Shown one piece after another: positions 52,551 through 61,216 of a stretch of 64,000 nt of DNA. The notes beneath the pieces are model-generated. The model ran no database searches. It was not told where the DNA came from and worked only from the letters and a program-made list of their open reading frames with translations. Both the position numbers and the translations under genes were made by a program. This DNA comes from Aeromicrobium sp. Sec7.5 (GTDB lineage: Bacteria; Actinomycetota; Actinomycetes; Propionibacteriales; Nocardioidaceae), in contig NZ_JBAJIJ010000001.1 of assembly GCF_036867135.1 (NCBI RefSeq), positions 2,542,001 through 2,606,000 on the forward strand, read 5' to 3'. The number at the start of each line of letters is the position of its first letter. The first letter of the stretch is position 1.

Positions 52551-53888
52551 GTGCGTCACACCTTCCTCGCCGTCGTCCGTCGCTGGCCGATCCTGGCCGC
52601 CGCGACCCTCCTCGGGATCGGCCTCGCCGCGCTCGCGGTGACGTTCCAGACGCCGCAGTACACCGGCACCGCCGCGGTCCTCGTGCAGCAGACCGGCGAG
52701 TCGGGTCCGACCTCGCCCGGCGCCCGGATCGTGGCCTCGTACGCGGACGCCCTCCAGGGGCGCGACCTCGCCGCCGAGGCGGGGGTCGACGGACCGGTCA
52801 CGACCACGGTCGAGGAGGGCTCCGACGTCGTGACCCTGCAGGTCGACGCCGACTCCGCCGACGAGGCGCGCGACCAGGCCGCCGCCCTCACCGACACCTT
52901 CGTCGCCTGGGTGGCCGAGCGCGCCGGCGAGTCCGGCCTGGCGGCCACGGTGGTCTCGTCCGCCGCGGCCGATGGCTCCCCCACCAGCCCCGTCTGGGCC
53001 TGGTTCCTGCTCGTCGGCGCCGGCGCCGGACTGCTGCTCGGCGTCGTCGTGGCCCTGGCCCGGTCCGGCGCCCCGGCGGTCGTGGGCACCGCCGACGACG
53101 CGAAGTCGCTGACCGACGCCCCCGTGCTCGGCACCGTCGCCCAGGACCCCGACATGAACGAGCACCCGCTGCTGTCGCAGCTGGAGTCGAACCACCCCCG
53201 ACGCGAGTCGATGCGGATCCTGCGCACCAACCTGCAGTTCCTCGACGTCGACTCCCCGCAGCAGGTCATCACGATCACGAGCGCCCTCCCGGGCGAGGGC
53301 AAGTCCACGACGTCGGCCTCGCTCGCGATCGCGCTGGCCGAGACCGGGCGCCGGGTCCTGCTGATCGACGGCGACCTGCGCAAGCCCCGGCTCGACACGC
53401 TGTTCGGGCTCGAGCGCACGGTGGGGCTCACGACGACCCTCGTCGGTCGCGTGTCCCCGGAGTCCGCGATCCAGGCCACCCGCACGGCCGGGCTCGACCT
53501 CCTGACGAGCGGCACCCTGCCGCCCAACCCGTCCGAGCTGCTGCAGACCGAGGCGATGCTCCAGCTGGTCGGCCAGCTCTCGGAGCTCTACGACCTCGTG
53601 CTGATCGACGCCCCGCCCCTGCTCGCGGTCACGGACGGGGCGCTGCTGGCGGCGCTCTCGGACGGGGCCCTCGTCGTGGTGCGCCACGGTCGGACGCGGC
53701 TCGACGAGCTCAAGGGGGCGGCGGAGCGCCTGCAGGCGGTCGGCGCCCGCGTGCTCGGCACCGTCATCACCATGACGCCGCGCCGCTCCACGTCACGCTA
53801 CGGCTACGGCAGCGGCTACGGACCGGAGTTCTTCGCCCGTGAGACCGCCAGCACGTCACGCCGCGGCGGCTCCCGGCGCCGCACGTGA
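52551..53888 (+). CDS. Wzz/BY-kinase polysaccharide co-polymerase
   Basis: 445 residues, GTG start after GGGAGAGA. The N-terminal Wzz-like domain has two membrane helices (LAAATLLGIGLAALAVTFQ and VWAWFLLVGAGAGLLLGVVVALA) around an extracytoplasmic loop. The C-terminal bacterial tyrosine kinase has Walker A LPGEGKST (about 248), Walker A' LLIDGDLRKP (about 269), Walker B LVLIDAPP (about 349) and a C-terminal tyrosine cluster RYGYGSGYGPEFF. It controls chain length and export of capsule or exopolysaccharide through autophosphorylation. The matching phosphatase is convergent at 53939. Confidence 0.92.
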   Translation: MRHTFLAVVRRWPILAAATLLGIGLAALAVTFQTPQYTGTAAVLVQQTGESGPTSPGARIVASYADALQGRDLAAEAGVDGPVTTTVEEGSDVVTLQVDADSADEARDQAAALTDTFVAWVAERAGESGLAATVVSSAAADGSPTSPVWAWFLLVGAGAGLLLGVVVALARSGAPAVVGTADDAKSLTDAPVLGTVAQDPDMNEHPLLSQLESNHPRRESMRILRTNLQFLDVDSPQQVITITSALPGEGKSTTSASLAIALAETGRRVLLIDGDLRKPRLDTLFGLERTVGLTTTLVGRVSPESAIQATRTAGLDLLTSGTLPPNPSELLQTEAMLQLVGQLSELYDLVLIDAPPLLAVTDGALLAALSDGALVVVRHGRTRLDELKGAAERLQAVGARVLGTVITMTPRRSTSRYGYGSGYGPEFFARETASTSRRGGSRRRT

Positions 53889-53938
53889 GCCAGGGCTGAC
53901 GAGTTTGGGCTGACGGGGGCCGCAGAGACTGGGCTGCG

Positions 53939-54496
53939 TCAGCCGCGGTCGGCCGACACCACGAGCGAGTTGAGCCGGCTCGCGATCGTGAGGCACGCCT
54001 CGTTGATCTGGTCGGCCACCGCACGGTAGACCGCCGGCTTGCGCTTGTACGGGTCGATGATGTCGAGGTCGCCCCGGGCGCGGCTGCGCAGCCGGGCGGC
54101 CTCGGCCACGAGCGACGCCGGGTCGTCGGCCTCGACGGTGCCGACGAGCTGGGCGAACTCAACCAGGGTGAAGGTGCGACGCAGCGCCTCGGGCGCGGTG
54201 CCGAGGATCTCCGACCGGTGGCCCGTCGTGGCGGTCAGGATCAGGCTCGCTGAGTCGACGAAGTAGTCGTCGATGGGATGCGACCGGAACGAGCCGGGCG
54301 TGAGCCCGAGGCGCATGAGCTCCATCGCCGCCATCGCCTCCATGGGCTTCTCGACCCACCCACGCACACCGGCGCTGGCCACCTCGAAGTACCCGTCGTC
54401 GAGCTGGTCGCGCAGGACCGCCTCGATGATCGGGGAGCGACAGATGTTGGCGGTGCACACCCCGAGCACCGCGAACCGGGGCGACACGTCAGCCAC
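53939..54496 (-). CDS. low-molecular-weight protein-tyrosine phosphatase
   Basis: 185 residues from a GTG at 54496. The P-loop C14-T-A-N-I-C-R20 (CX5R) follows the first strand (FAVLGVCTANICRSP), and DPYKRK near residue 148 provides the general-acid Asp. LMW-PTPs of the Wzb type dephosphorylate BY-kinases, and the kinase gene at 52551 lies beside it, so they probably work as a pair. It overlaps the ygfZ stop by eight nt and is the last gene of a three-gene stack. Confidence 0.88.
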   Translation of the reverse strand: MADVSPRFAVLGVCTANICRSPIIEAVLRDQLDDGYFEVASAGVRGWVEKPMEAMAAMELMRLGLTPGSFRSHPIDDYFVDSASLILTATTGHRSEILGTAPEALRRTFTLVEFAQLVGTVEADDPASLVAEAARLRSRARGDLDIIDPYKRKPAVYRAVADQINEACLTIASRLNSLVVSADRG

Positions 54497-55442
54497 GGAG
54501 CACGGGCCGCACGTGCAGCCCGGCCTCCGGGTCGACGACGGCCTCCTGGGCCGCGGCCACGCCGTCGACGAGCAGCGCGGCATCGAGGTCGACCGAGCGC
54601 TTCAGCAGCGCGAGCGCGATGGGACCGAGCTCGTGGTGGCGGGCCGAGGTGCCGATCGCCCCGACCTTGCGGCCGTCGACCGTGATCTCCGAGCCGACGG
54701 CCGGGAGGTGGTCGACCGAGCCGTCGAGGTGCAGGAGCGTGAGGCGCCGGGGCGGACGGCCCAGCGTGTGGACGCGAGCCACGGTCTCCTGTCCGCGGTA
54801 GCACCCCTTGTCGAGGTGCACCGCGACCTCCAGGAGGCCGGCCTCGTTCGGGATCGTCAGGTCGTCGGTGTCGAGCCCGATCCGGACCCGGCCGGCGGCG
54901 ATGCGGGCCGCCTCCCAGGCCCAGGAACCCACCGGGGCGCCCAGCTCGTCGGGAACCTCGACCAGGCCGGACCGTGGACGCAGCTCCCAGCCGAGGCCCG
55001 GCAGGCCCACGACGGCGTGCTCGGCCGTCACCTCGCGCACCTCGACCCGCGACATGAAGCGCATGCGGTCGAGGAAGGCCACCAGTGGCGCGGCGGCGCC
55101 CGGCTCGGTGTGGGCCCAGACCGTCTCGCCGTCGTCGACGAGGTCGAAGCCGTGCTCGATGCGGCCCTGGGGCGACAGGATCAGCGCCGAGGTCCGCACC
55201 CCCGGCGCCAGGTCGCGCAGGTGCTGCGTGGAGAGGTCGTGCAGCCACGTGAGGCGGTCGGGACCGGTGACCGTCATGACGTCGCGGTGCGACAGGTCGA
55301 CGAACGTGCCTCCCGCCTCGAACCGGCGCTGCTCGGCCACGATGCTGCCGTAGTGCGCCGCGACCGGGGCGTCCGGACCGTCGCCCGACACGGCACCCGC
55401 GAGGGCGAGCAGCGGCGACCGTGGGGCCTCAGACGCGCTCAA
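54489..55442 (-). CDS. YgfZ-type folate-binding Fe-S repair protein
   Basis: 317 residues if the TTG at 55442 is the start, in line with family N-termini (SPLLALAGAVSGDGPDAPVAAHYG). The tetrahydrofolate-binding GcvT-like fold and the YgfZ signature K-G-C-Y-R-G-Q-E (near residue 215) with the reactive cysteine are intact. It supports repair or assembly of some Fe-S enzymes. It overlaps the nitrobindin gene by 14 nt and the phosphatase by 8 nt, hence translational coupling is likely. Confidence 0.88.
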   Translation of the reverse strand: MSASEAPRSPLLALAGAVSGDGPDAPVAAHYGSIVAEQRRFEAGGTFVDLSHRDVMTVTGPDRLTWLHDLSTQHLRDLAPGVRTSALILSPQGRIEHGFDLVDDGETVWAHTEPGAAAPLVAFLDRMRFMSRVEVREVTAEHAVVGLPGLGWELRPRSGLVEVPDELGAPVGSWAWEAARIAAGRVRIGLDTDDLTIPNEAGLLEVAVHLDKGCYRGQETVARVHTLGRPPRRLTLLHLDGSVDHLPAVGSEITVDGRKVGAIGTSARHHELGPIALALLKRSVDLDAALLVDGVAAAQEAVVDPEAGLHVRPVLRG

Positions 55443-55920
55443 GCTGACCCCACAGGTGTGACTGCATCTCGTGCCCCTCGGCCGCCATGTCGTAGGCGTA
55501 CATCAGACGACCCTCGACGAGGCCGTACATCCGCTGCCCCGCGGTGTACTCCGAGGCGGTGGCCGTACGAGCCACGAGGTCGGTCGCGAGGGTCAGACGC
55601 GGGCCGTCGGCCGCGCCGTACCAGACCTCGGCGTGGCCGGTGGGGTGGGCCAGGACGAGCTCGATGCCCTCGTCGGTGGGCCGCAGGAAACCGGTCTCCA
55701 AGGCACCCGGTCCGGTGCGTTGGCCCGTGTCGTCGGTGATCCAGGCGCGGCTGAAGAAGTGGAGGAAGGGCCGCGTGTCGTGGGCGAACACCAGCTCCTG
55801 CTCGAAGGAGTACGGCTCGATCGTGGGGTACTCGCCGCGCCCGCTGCCGTGCCAGGTGCCGAGCAGCCACGAGACCGGCACCAGGGACGGGTGCAGGTCG
55901 GTAGGGATCTCGAACGCCAT
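55429..55920 (-). CDS. nitrobindin-like heme-binding beta-barrel protein
   Basis: 163 residues from the ATG at 55920. The THAP4/nitrobindin (DUF1794) fold is shown by WLLGTWHGSGRGEYP near the start, FLHFFSRAWI and the C-terminal GHEMQSHLWGQLERV with the proximal histidine. Such proteins bind ferric heme and scavenge or isomerise peroxynitrite. First gene of the stack nitrobindin-ygfZ-phosphatase. The reading frame upstream of the ATG has no homology. Confidence 0.88.
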   Translation of the reverse strand: MAFEIPTDLHPSLVPVSWLLGTWHGSGRGEYPTIEPYSFEQELVFAHDTRPFLHFFSRAWITDDTGQRTGPGALETGFLRPTDEGIELVLAHPTGHAEVWYGAADGPRLTLATDLVARTATASEYTAGQRMYGLVEGRLMYAYDMAAEGHEMQSHLWGQLERV

Positions 55921-55992
55921 GGGACCGATCCTACCGTCGGGGCCTGATCCGAACTGCAGGCCCTGATCCCACCGGAGCCCTAGAGTCGTCCC

Positions 55993-56415
55993 GTGCGAGC
56001 AGTGGTGCAGCGGGTGACGCGAGGAGCCGTGGTCGTCGGGGACGAGACCGTCGGAGCGATCGGGCCGGGCGTCGTGGTGCTGCTCGGGATCACCCACGAC
56101 GACACCGAGGACGACGGCGACCGGCTCGCGCGCCGCCTGCACCGGCTGCGGATCCTGAGCGAGGACCTCTCGCTGGCCGACGGAGCCGGCGAGGCGCTCG
56201 TCGTCAGCCAGTTCACCCTCCACGCCGACACCCGCAAGGGCCGCCGACCGTCCTGGTCCGCGGCGGCGCCGGCCGCTGTCGCCGAGCCGCTGTACGAGGC
56301 GTTCTGCGCCTCCCTGCGCCGACGCGGCGTCAGGGTGCAGACCGGACGCTTCGGTGCCGCGATGTCCGTGGAGATCGTCGGCGACGGCCCCGTGACGATC
56401 ATCATGGACAGCTGA
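55993..56415 (+). CDS. dtd: D-aminoacyl-tRNA deacylase
   Basis: 140 residues. It removes D-amino acids (and Gly from tRNA-Ala) from tRNAs. The MRAVVQRVTRGAVVVG start, the SQFTLHADTRKGRRPSW motif (residues 72-88; Trp where Phe is usual) and the Gly-cisPro-containing DGPVT motif near residue 130 are present. Divergent from the nitrobindin gene, 72 nt away, followed 103 nt downstream by the LCP gene. Confidence 0.95.
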   Translation: MRAVVQRVTRGAVVVGDETVGAIGPGVVVLLGITHDDTEDDGDRLARRLHRLRILSEDLSLADGAGEALVVSQFTLHADTRKGRRPSWSAAAPAAVAEPLYEAFCASLRRRGVRVQTGRFGAAMSVEIVGDGPVTIIMDS

Positions 56416-56518
56416 CCGACGCTGCGGACGAAGTTGACCGGCGGCAGTTGGGGCCGATCGGTCACAATGGGACGGTATGCCCGCACCACGACCGCGGGCC
56501 CCGAGCGAAAGAGAGAGC

Positions 56519-57631
56519 ATGGCCGGAGGTTCGAAGACGCCGTCGCGGTACCGCGACGCCGGCAAGCGACGCCTCGGCGGTCAGCCCTTCCGTCGCCGGC
56601 ACCGCAGGCTCCTCCTGACGCTGCTGACCGTCATGGCCCTCATGCTGGTCTCGGTCGGCGCCTACGCCTACCACCTCAACAAGCAGCTCAGCAATTTCGG
56701 CCGCGTCGACATCAGCACGGTCCAGTCCGGTGAGCCCGATCCTGACGAGGGGCGCGCGCTCAACGTCCTGCTGCTCGGCTCCGACATGGCTGAGGGCGAC
56801 GAGGGAGGCGCCTCGATCGAGGAGGACGCCGTCCTCCCCGACTGGCCGTCGGGCAAGTACCGCAGCGACACCTTGATGATCGTGCACATCCCGGCCGACC
56901 GGTCGGCCGTGCAGCTCGTCTCGATCCCGCGCGACACCTACACGATGATCTACGACGAGGACGGCGAGGAGCGCAGCGAGCAGAAGATCAACGCGGCGTT
57001 CTCGGAGTACGGCCCCGCCGGCGCCGTGGCCACCGTCCAGGCCATGACCGGCATCACGATCGACCACCTCGCGATCATCGACTGGCAGGGGTTCCGCGAC
57101 ATCACCACCGCCGTCGGCGGTGTCGAGGTCACGATCCCGGAGACGTTCCGCGACCCGCAGCAGGGCATCACGTGGCAGGCCGGCACCCAGGTGCTGGAGG
57201 GCGAGGAGGCCCTGTCCTACGTGCGCACGCGCCACGGCCTGCAGCGCGGCGACTTCGACCGCATCGAACGCCAGCAGAACTTCCTGCGCAGCGTCATGAA
57301 CAAGCTGCTCTCGCGCGGCACGCTGACCAACCCCCTCAAGCTGTCGAACACGCTCGGGGCCCTGTCGGACAACATGACGCTCGACTCGAACTGGTCCCCG
57401 GCCAGCCTGCGCTCTCTCGCCCTCTCGCTGCGCGGTGTGACCTCGGAGGGCGTTGCCTTCATGACCGCGCCGGTGGCCGCCACCGAGGACGTCTCCGGCG
57501 TCGGCAACGTCGTGATCCTCAAGGAGACGCAGTCCGCCGAGCTGTGGGAGGCCATCGCCACCGACCAGGTCGGCGGCTACGTGCAGGCCTATCCGGACGA
57601 GCAGCTCCCCGGGGCCGACGAGGTCAGCTGA
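56519..57631 (+). CDS. LytR-CpsA-Psr family glycopolymer transferase
   Basis: 370 residues. A basic N-terminus, one membrane helix (RLLLTLLTVMALMLVSVGAYAYHL) and the extracytoplasmic LCP domain: LNVLLLGSD, YRSDTLMIVHI, SIPRDTY, QKINAAFSEYG, VGGVEVTIPE, ALSYVRTRHG and RIERQQNFL carry the conserved Arg and Asp residues. It transfers secondary polymers from lipid carriers to peptidoglycan. I use the ATG at 56519, after GAAAGAGAGAGC; an ATG at 56477 would add 14 residues. It fits the local surface-polysaccharide genes. Confidence 0.92.
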   Translation: MAGGSKTPSRYRDAGKRRLGGQPFRRRHRRLLLTLLTVMALMLVSVGAYAYHLNKQLSNFGRVDISTVQSGEPDPDEGRALNVLLLGSDMAEGDEGGASIEEDAVLPDWPSGKYRSDTLMIVHIPADRSAVQLVSIPRDTYTMIYDEDGEERSEQKINAAFSEYGPAGAVATVQAMTGITIDHLAIIDWQGFRDITTAVGGVEVTIPETFRDPQQGITWQAGTQVLEGEEALSYVRTRHGLQRGDFDRIERQQNFLRSVMNKLLSRGTLTNPLKLSNTLGALSDNMTLDSNWSPASLRSLALSLRGVTSEGVAFMTAPVAATEDVSGVGNVVILKETQSAELWEAIATDQVGGYVQAYPDEQLPGADEVS

Positions 57632-57736
57632 CCTCCTCGGCTGGACCGTTCAGGGCCGACGTGTCAGGGCCAGACCCGTCGGGGCCACACCCGTCAGCGG
57701 CTCGTCTCATCGGCCCGGGCCTCGCGGCCCTCGCGG

Positions 57737-59503
57737 TCAGCAGGCCGAGCGAAAGGCCACGTCGGTCTTGCCGGGCCGGATGCCGGGTGTCGTGACCAGC
57801 CGGCCGTCCTCGGTCTGGCCCGGCGCCGTGGTCATGGCGACGCGCACGTCCCGTTCCTGCCCGGGCGAGAGCTCGAGCTCGAGGTAGGCCACGAGCCGGT
57901 CACCGTCGACCTGGGTCTCGAACGGAACGTCCTCGCCGTCGAGCTCGACCCCGTCGATGCTGGCACCGGACGGCGCGTACGCGCGGACCCGGAGCACCAT
58001 CGTGCCCTTCGGGGCGTAGGGCGCCACGCCCGTGACCGACAGCGGCAGGTTGGCCGGGTCCGTCGGCACCGTCGAGCGCAGCTGCGTGCGCACCGAGAGC
58101 TTCTGCTGGTCGTCCTCGCAGCGGGAGGCGCTGACCGAGCTCTCGCTCGACAGGTAGTACTGCAGCTTGGCCTCCGTGCGGTCCGAGAGGAACACCCCGA
58201 CCGTCGGCACGGCGCCCTCGTCGGGATCGAAGCGACCGGCGATGACGTCCGAGCCCAGCTCGTCCTCCAGCGCGGGGTCGCGCAGCCAGACCAGCACCCG
58301 CCGCTCCCGCGCGGCCTGCGCCAGGGCCCGGATCACGGTGGAGGAGTCGCCCTGGCCTGCCGTGAAGACGTCGAAGACCGCGCGGGCGGTGCTCTCGAAG
58401 AACGCGTTCTGGCTGGCACCGTCCGGGTACTCGGCATAGGCCTGGTTCAGCAGCCGGTCGACGGTGTTCTCCGCCGTGAGGACCGAGCCGTCGCTCGCCT
58501 GGATGGGGCCCGTGCCCAGCAGGAGGTACGCCAGGGTCACCGGGTCGACCGCGAGCACGCCGTCGACCTGGACGCCCCGGTGCGTCGCGAAGATCGCGCT
58601 CGCCAGCTCGGCGGCGCGCGGGAAGTGCGGGTTGAGCATCGAGTTGCGGAAGTCGGTGCCCACCGTGGTGCCGTACAGCCCCGTCTCCTGGGGAGTCAGC
58701 GCTGCGGCCGGGGTGTCGAGCTGCGGCAGGTCGCTCGACGATCCCGTCTCGAGGATGGAGATCCGGCCGTTGTCGGCCTGCACGAGCAGCCACGTGCCCG
58801 GCACGCCACCCAGCGGTCGGATCTCGGCGTTGCTCTGCACCGCCACCAGGTACGTCCGGGGACCGGTGGTGCCAAGCACCTCCGGGAGGACGTCAGCCGC
58901 CCGGCTCGCCGAGCTGAGGACTCCCCCGACCTCGAGGAGCTGCTCCTGCGCGGCCACGACGGGGCGTCGCAGGCGGCCGAACAGGCTCGAGGTCTCCAGG
59001 GCCTCGACGTCGTCGACGACCGGACGGTAGGCCGCGTCGCTCTCGGCGAGGGCGGGCGCGATCGAGGTGAAGAGCGCCGGATCGATGACGCTGTTGCGCA
59101 CCGTGAACGAGTCGGCCGCGAGCTGGTCGGCGACCTCCAAGAGCGGCGGGAGCGCGTCGTGCACGGCGACGGACAGCCCCGACGAGATCGTGGTGACGGC
59201 CTGCGCCTCGTCGCCGACGAGCGGCACGTGGCCGGCGATCCACCACAGCGGGCCGTCGGAGTTGTCGTGGGCACGGTCGGCGAACACCGTGAGCTGGTCG
59301 AATGCCTGCTCGGCCGCCTCCTGGTCGCCGGCCACGAGGGCGGTCCGGAGCACCTCGGCCTGGTCCGCCGCCTTCGTGAGCGCGAGGACGGCGAGGGTTG
59401 CCTGGAAGGCCAACCAGACCACCGAGAGTCCGACGACGACCGCGACGGCGAGCACGACTCCCCGACGCGTCCAGTCGGCCGGTCGCAGCACGTCACGCAG
59501 CAC
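57737..59503 (-). CDS. DUF4012 membrane-anchored protein
   Basis: 588 residues. One N-terminal helix (VVLAVAVVVGLSVVWLAFQATLAVLAL), a helical stretch (residues about 45-190) and the DUF4012 domain (TYLVAVQSNAEIRPLGGVPGTWLLV, then TDFRNSMLNPHFPRAAELASAIF, VDGVLAVDPVTLAYLL), ending with a beta-rich C-terminus and a final Cys. DUF4012 proteins are often linked with exopolysaccharide genes, but the function is not known. The region between it and the LCP gene (57632-57736) carries degenerate short direct repeats (GTCAGGGCC-like). Confidence 0.82.
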   Translation of the reverse strand: MLRDVLRPADWTRRGVVLAVAVVVGLSVVWLAFQATLAVLALTKAADQAEVLRTALVAGDQEAAEQAFDQLTVFADRAHDNSDGPLWWIAGHVPLVGDEAQAVTTISSGLSVAVHDALPPLLEVADQLAADSFTVRNSVIDPALFTSIAPALAESDAAYRPVVDDVEALETSSLFGRLRRPVVAAQEQLLEVGGVLSSASRAADVLPEVLGTTGPRTYLVAVQSNAEIRPLGGVPGTWLLVQADNGRISILETGSSSDLPQLDTPAAALTPQETGLYGTTVGTDFRNSMLNPHFPRAAELASAIFATHRGVQVDGVLAVDPVTLAYLLLGTGPIQASDGSVLTAENTVDRLLNQAYAEYPDGASQNAFFESTARAVFDVFTAGQGDSSTVIRALAQAARERRVLVWLRDPALEDELGSDVIAGRFDPDEGAVPTVGVFLSDRTEAKLQYYLSSESSVSASRCEDDQQKLSVRTQLRSTVPTDPANLPLSVTGVAPYAPKGTMVLRVRAYAPSGASIDGVELDGEDVPFETQVDGDRLVAYLELELSPGQERDVRVAMTTAPGQTEDGRLVTTPGIRPGKTDVAFRSAC

Positions 59504-59558
59504 TCTGGGTCCTCCCGCGGGTTGGCGTCGTGGCGGCTCGCGCCCCTGACGACTCAGG

Positions 59559-59587
59559 GATCGTCACGATCGGGGCTCGTGACGATC
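59559..59587. promoter_or_regulatory. inverted repeat upstream of the DUF4012 gene
   Basis: GATCGTCACGA (59559-59569) and TCGTGACGATC (59577-59587) form a perfect 11-bp inverted repeat with a 7-nt spacer, 56-84 nt upstream of the DUF4012 start. It may be an operator. A related degenerate half-site follows (CAGGGCTCATGAC). Confidence 0.4.
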
Positions 59588-59601
59588 AGGGCTCATGACA
59601 A

Positions 59602-59638
59602 CACGGGGCCGGGTCACGTGTCGTGACCCGGCCCCGTG
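59602..59638 (-). terminator. terminator hairpin of LPXTG gene
   Basis: Perfect 16-bp arms CACGGGGCCGGGTCAC (59602-59617) and GTGACCCGGCCCCGTG (59623-59638) with a 5-nt loop, 15 nt after the stop of the gene at 59653. Confidence 0.85.
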
Positions 59639-59652
59639 CGACGTCGGATGAC

Positions 59653-60270
59653 TCAGGCGTTGCGACGACGTGCGGCGACCGCGACGCCGGCACCGCCGAG
59701 CACGAGCAGTCCGCCGATGACGAGCAGCCAGAGGCCGATCTCGGCGCCCGTGGTGGGCAGGATGCCCGAGCTGTTGCCGTTGTCGGCCGAGCCGACGGGC
59801 AGCAGGGTGATCGTGTTGCTGTTGGTGACGCAGCCCGTGCCACAGGCGGTGGAGACCGCCGGGAGCGAGGCCGTGGTGGCCGTGGCCACGCCGGACTCGC
59901 CGAGCGCGGAGATGGGCGTGTAGTTGCAGACGACCGTGATGGTCGTGGGCGTGCGCTCCTGCACGACCTCGGTGTCGAGGTTGATGTCGTACGTGGCCGC
60001 ACCGCCGCCGGAGAAGGACTCCACGAGGTTCGGCACCGTGCTGGTGGAGACCGAGTTGCAGACGACCGGCACGTTGACGCCCTCGACCGAGCGCGACGCT
60101 GCGATCTTGACGTTGACGACCTTGCCGCCGATGAGCGTGGCGCCAGAGATGTTCACGACGACGCCGTCTCCGGTGTAGCCGTTGCTCAGCTCGGCGTTGG
60201 CCGGGCCGACGGTCAGGCCGACCAGCAACAGGGACGCCAGAGCAGCGAGCGTTCCGAGGATCTTCCTCAT
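59653..60270 (-). CDS. small LPXTG cell-wall protein
   Basis: 205 residues. Signal peptide (KILGTLAALASLLLVGLTVGPANA), a beta-rich domain with two Cys pairs (CNSVS/CNYTP and CGTGC) and a standard sortase signal: LPTTG, a membrane helix (IGLWLLVIGGLLVLGGAGVAVAA) and RRRNA at the end. A paralogue of the next gene upstream. Role unknown. Confidence 0.85.
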   Translation of the reverse strand: MRKILGTLAALASLLLVGLTVGPANAELSNGYTGDGVVVNISGATLIGGKVVNVKIAASRSVEGVNVPVVCNSVSTSTVPNLVESFSGGGAATYDINLDTEVVQERTPTTITVVCNYTPISALGESGVATATTASLPAVSTACGTGCVTNSNTITLLPVGSADNGNSSGILPTTGAEIGLWLLVIGGLLVLGGAGVAVAARRRNA

Positions 60271-60458
60271 GTTGCTCCCAAGAAGTCAGTAGTGGTGGGC
60301 CGGGCAGGCACAGCGTAGCGCGAAATCGCACGTACGTGGGTCACGGAGGAACCCACCCGTTCAACGAGACACCTCGTATGACGTCACGGGGCCGGGTTCA
60401 CCCGATTCTCAGCCACCACCGACCTCGGCCCGCGCCCAGGGCGCGGACCGAGCGGCCC

Positions 60459-61010
60459 TCAGGCCCGACGGCGCCGTCCGACCAGCGCGGCTCCGCCGGC
60501 GACGAGCAGCGCGCCCACCGCGACGAGCCAGAGGCCGATCTCGGTACCGGTCCGCGGCAGGATGCCCGACGCCGCAGCGTCGTCGCTGCCGACGGACAGC
60601 AACGTGATGACGTTCGAGGCGCTCGCCGTGCCACTGCCGGGCCCGAAGGGGGCGTACTCGCACGTCGCCGTGATGACCGTCGGGGTGCGCCCGTCCACGA
60701 CCTGCGTGTCGAGCTCGAGGTCGAAGGTCGAGGCTCCGCCGCCCACGAACGACTCCACGAGGTCGGGGCTCGTGCTGACGCGCAGCACGTTGCACGTGAC
60801 CGGGACCTGCGTGCCATCGACCGTGCGGGTGGCCGTGACGGTGACGTTGACGACATTGCCACCCACCACGGTGGCCCCACCGATCGTCACGACGACCCCG
60901 TCGTCGACGGCGTACCCTGCCCGGACGTCGGCCTGGGCCGGAGCGCCGGCCATCAGCGCCGTCGCCACCAGGGCCACGACGGCCGCGAACGACCCCAGAA
61001 CTCGACGCAT
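60459..61010 (-). CDS. small LPXTG cell-wall protein, paralogue
   Basis: 183 residues from the ATG at 61010, which has AAGGAG six nt upstream; earlier in-frame ATGs lie inside or before that site. Signal peptide, the same beta domain as the gene at 59653 (GYAVDDGVVVTIGGATVVGGNVVNVTVTATRTV versus GYTGDGVVVNISGATLIGGKVVNVKIAASRSV; one CNVL cysteine and CEYAP retained) and a sorting signal LPRTG-helix-RRRRA. The two genes look like a tandem duplication. The paralogue lacks the CGTGC insert. Confidence 0.85.
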   Translation of the reverse strand: MRRVLGSFAAVVALVATALMAGAPAQADVRAGYAVDDGVVVTIGGATVVGGNVVNVTVTATRTVDGTQVPVTCNVLRVSTSPDLVESFVGGGASTFDLELDTQVVDGRTPTVITATCEYAPFGPGSGTASASNVITLLSVGSDDAAASGILPRTGTEIGLWLVAVGALLVAGGAALVGRRRRA

Positions 61011-61161
61011 CGCCATCTCCTTCACCAGCATGTCGTCGGTCGACGTCCCGGCTTGACGCCGGGAGACGCGACCATGTGTCCCCCAGAAGACGGTCGCATG
61101 ACGACGCGATGACGGCAGGGTGACTCACGTCACACCGCCGGAACGGCCTCCGAAGCCAGAA

Positions 61162-61203
61162 GACCCGGTCACCCGGGCGCGGGAGCGCCCCGGTGACCGG
61201 GTC
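61162..61203 (-). terminator. terminator of the sulfurtransferase operon
   Basis: GACCCGGTCACC (61162-61173) pairs with GGTGACCGGGTC (61192-61203), extended inwards by CGGGCGC/GCGCCC. It is 14 nt after the DUF1416 stop. Confidence 0.8.
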
Positions 61204-61216
61204 GGGTCGAGCTGGG

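Noticed and set aside
53889..53938. GGGCTGACG repeats between the kinase and phosphatase genes as another member of the repeat arrays
   Set aside because: Only two short direct copies and one partial inverted copy are present in 50 nt, without the mirrored order; more likely a degenerate terminator.
57632..57736. Degenerate GTCAGGGCC-like direct repeats between the LCP and DUF4012 genes as a regulatory array
   Set aside because: The repeats are imperfect, lie between convergent gene ends and form no consistent operator; chance or a weak terminator is more likely.
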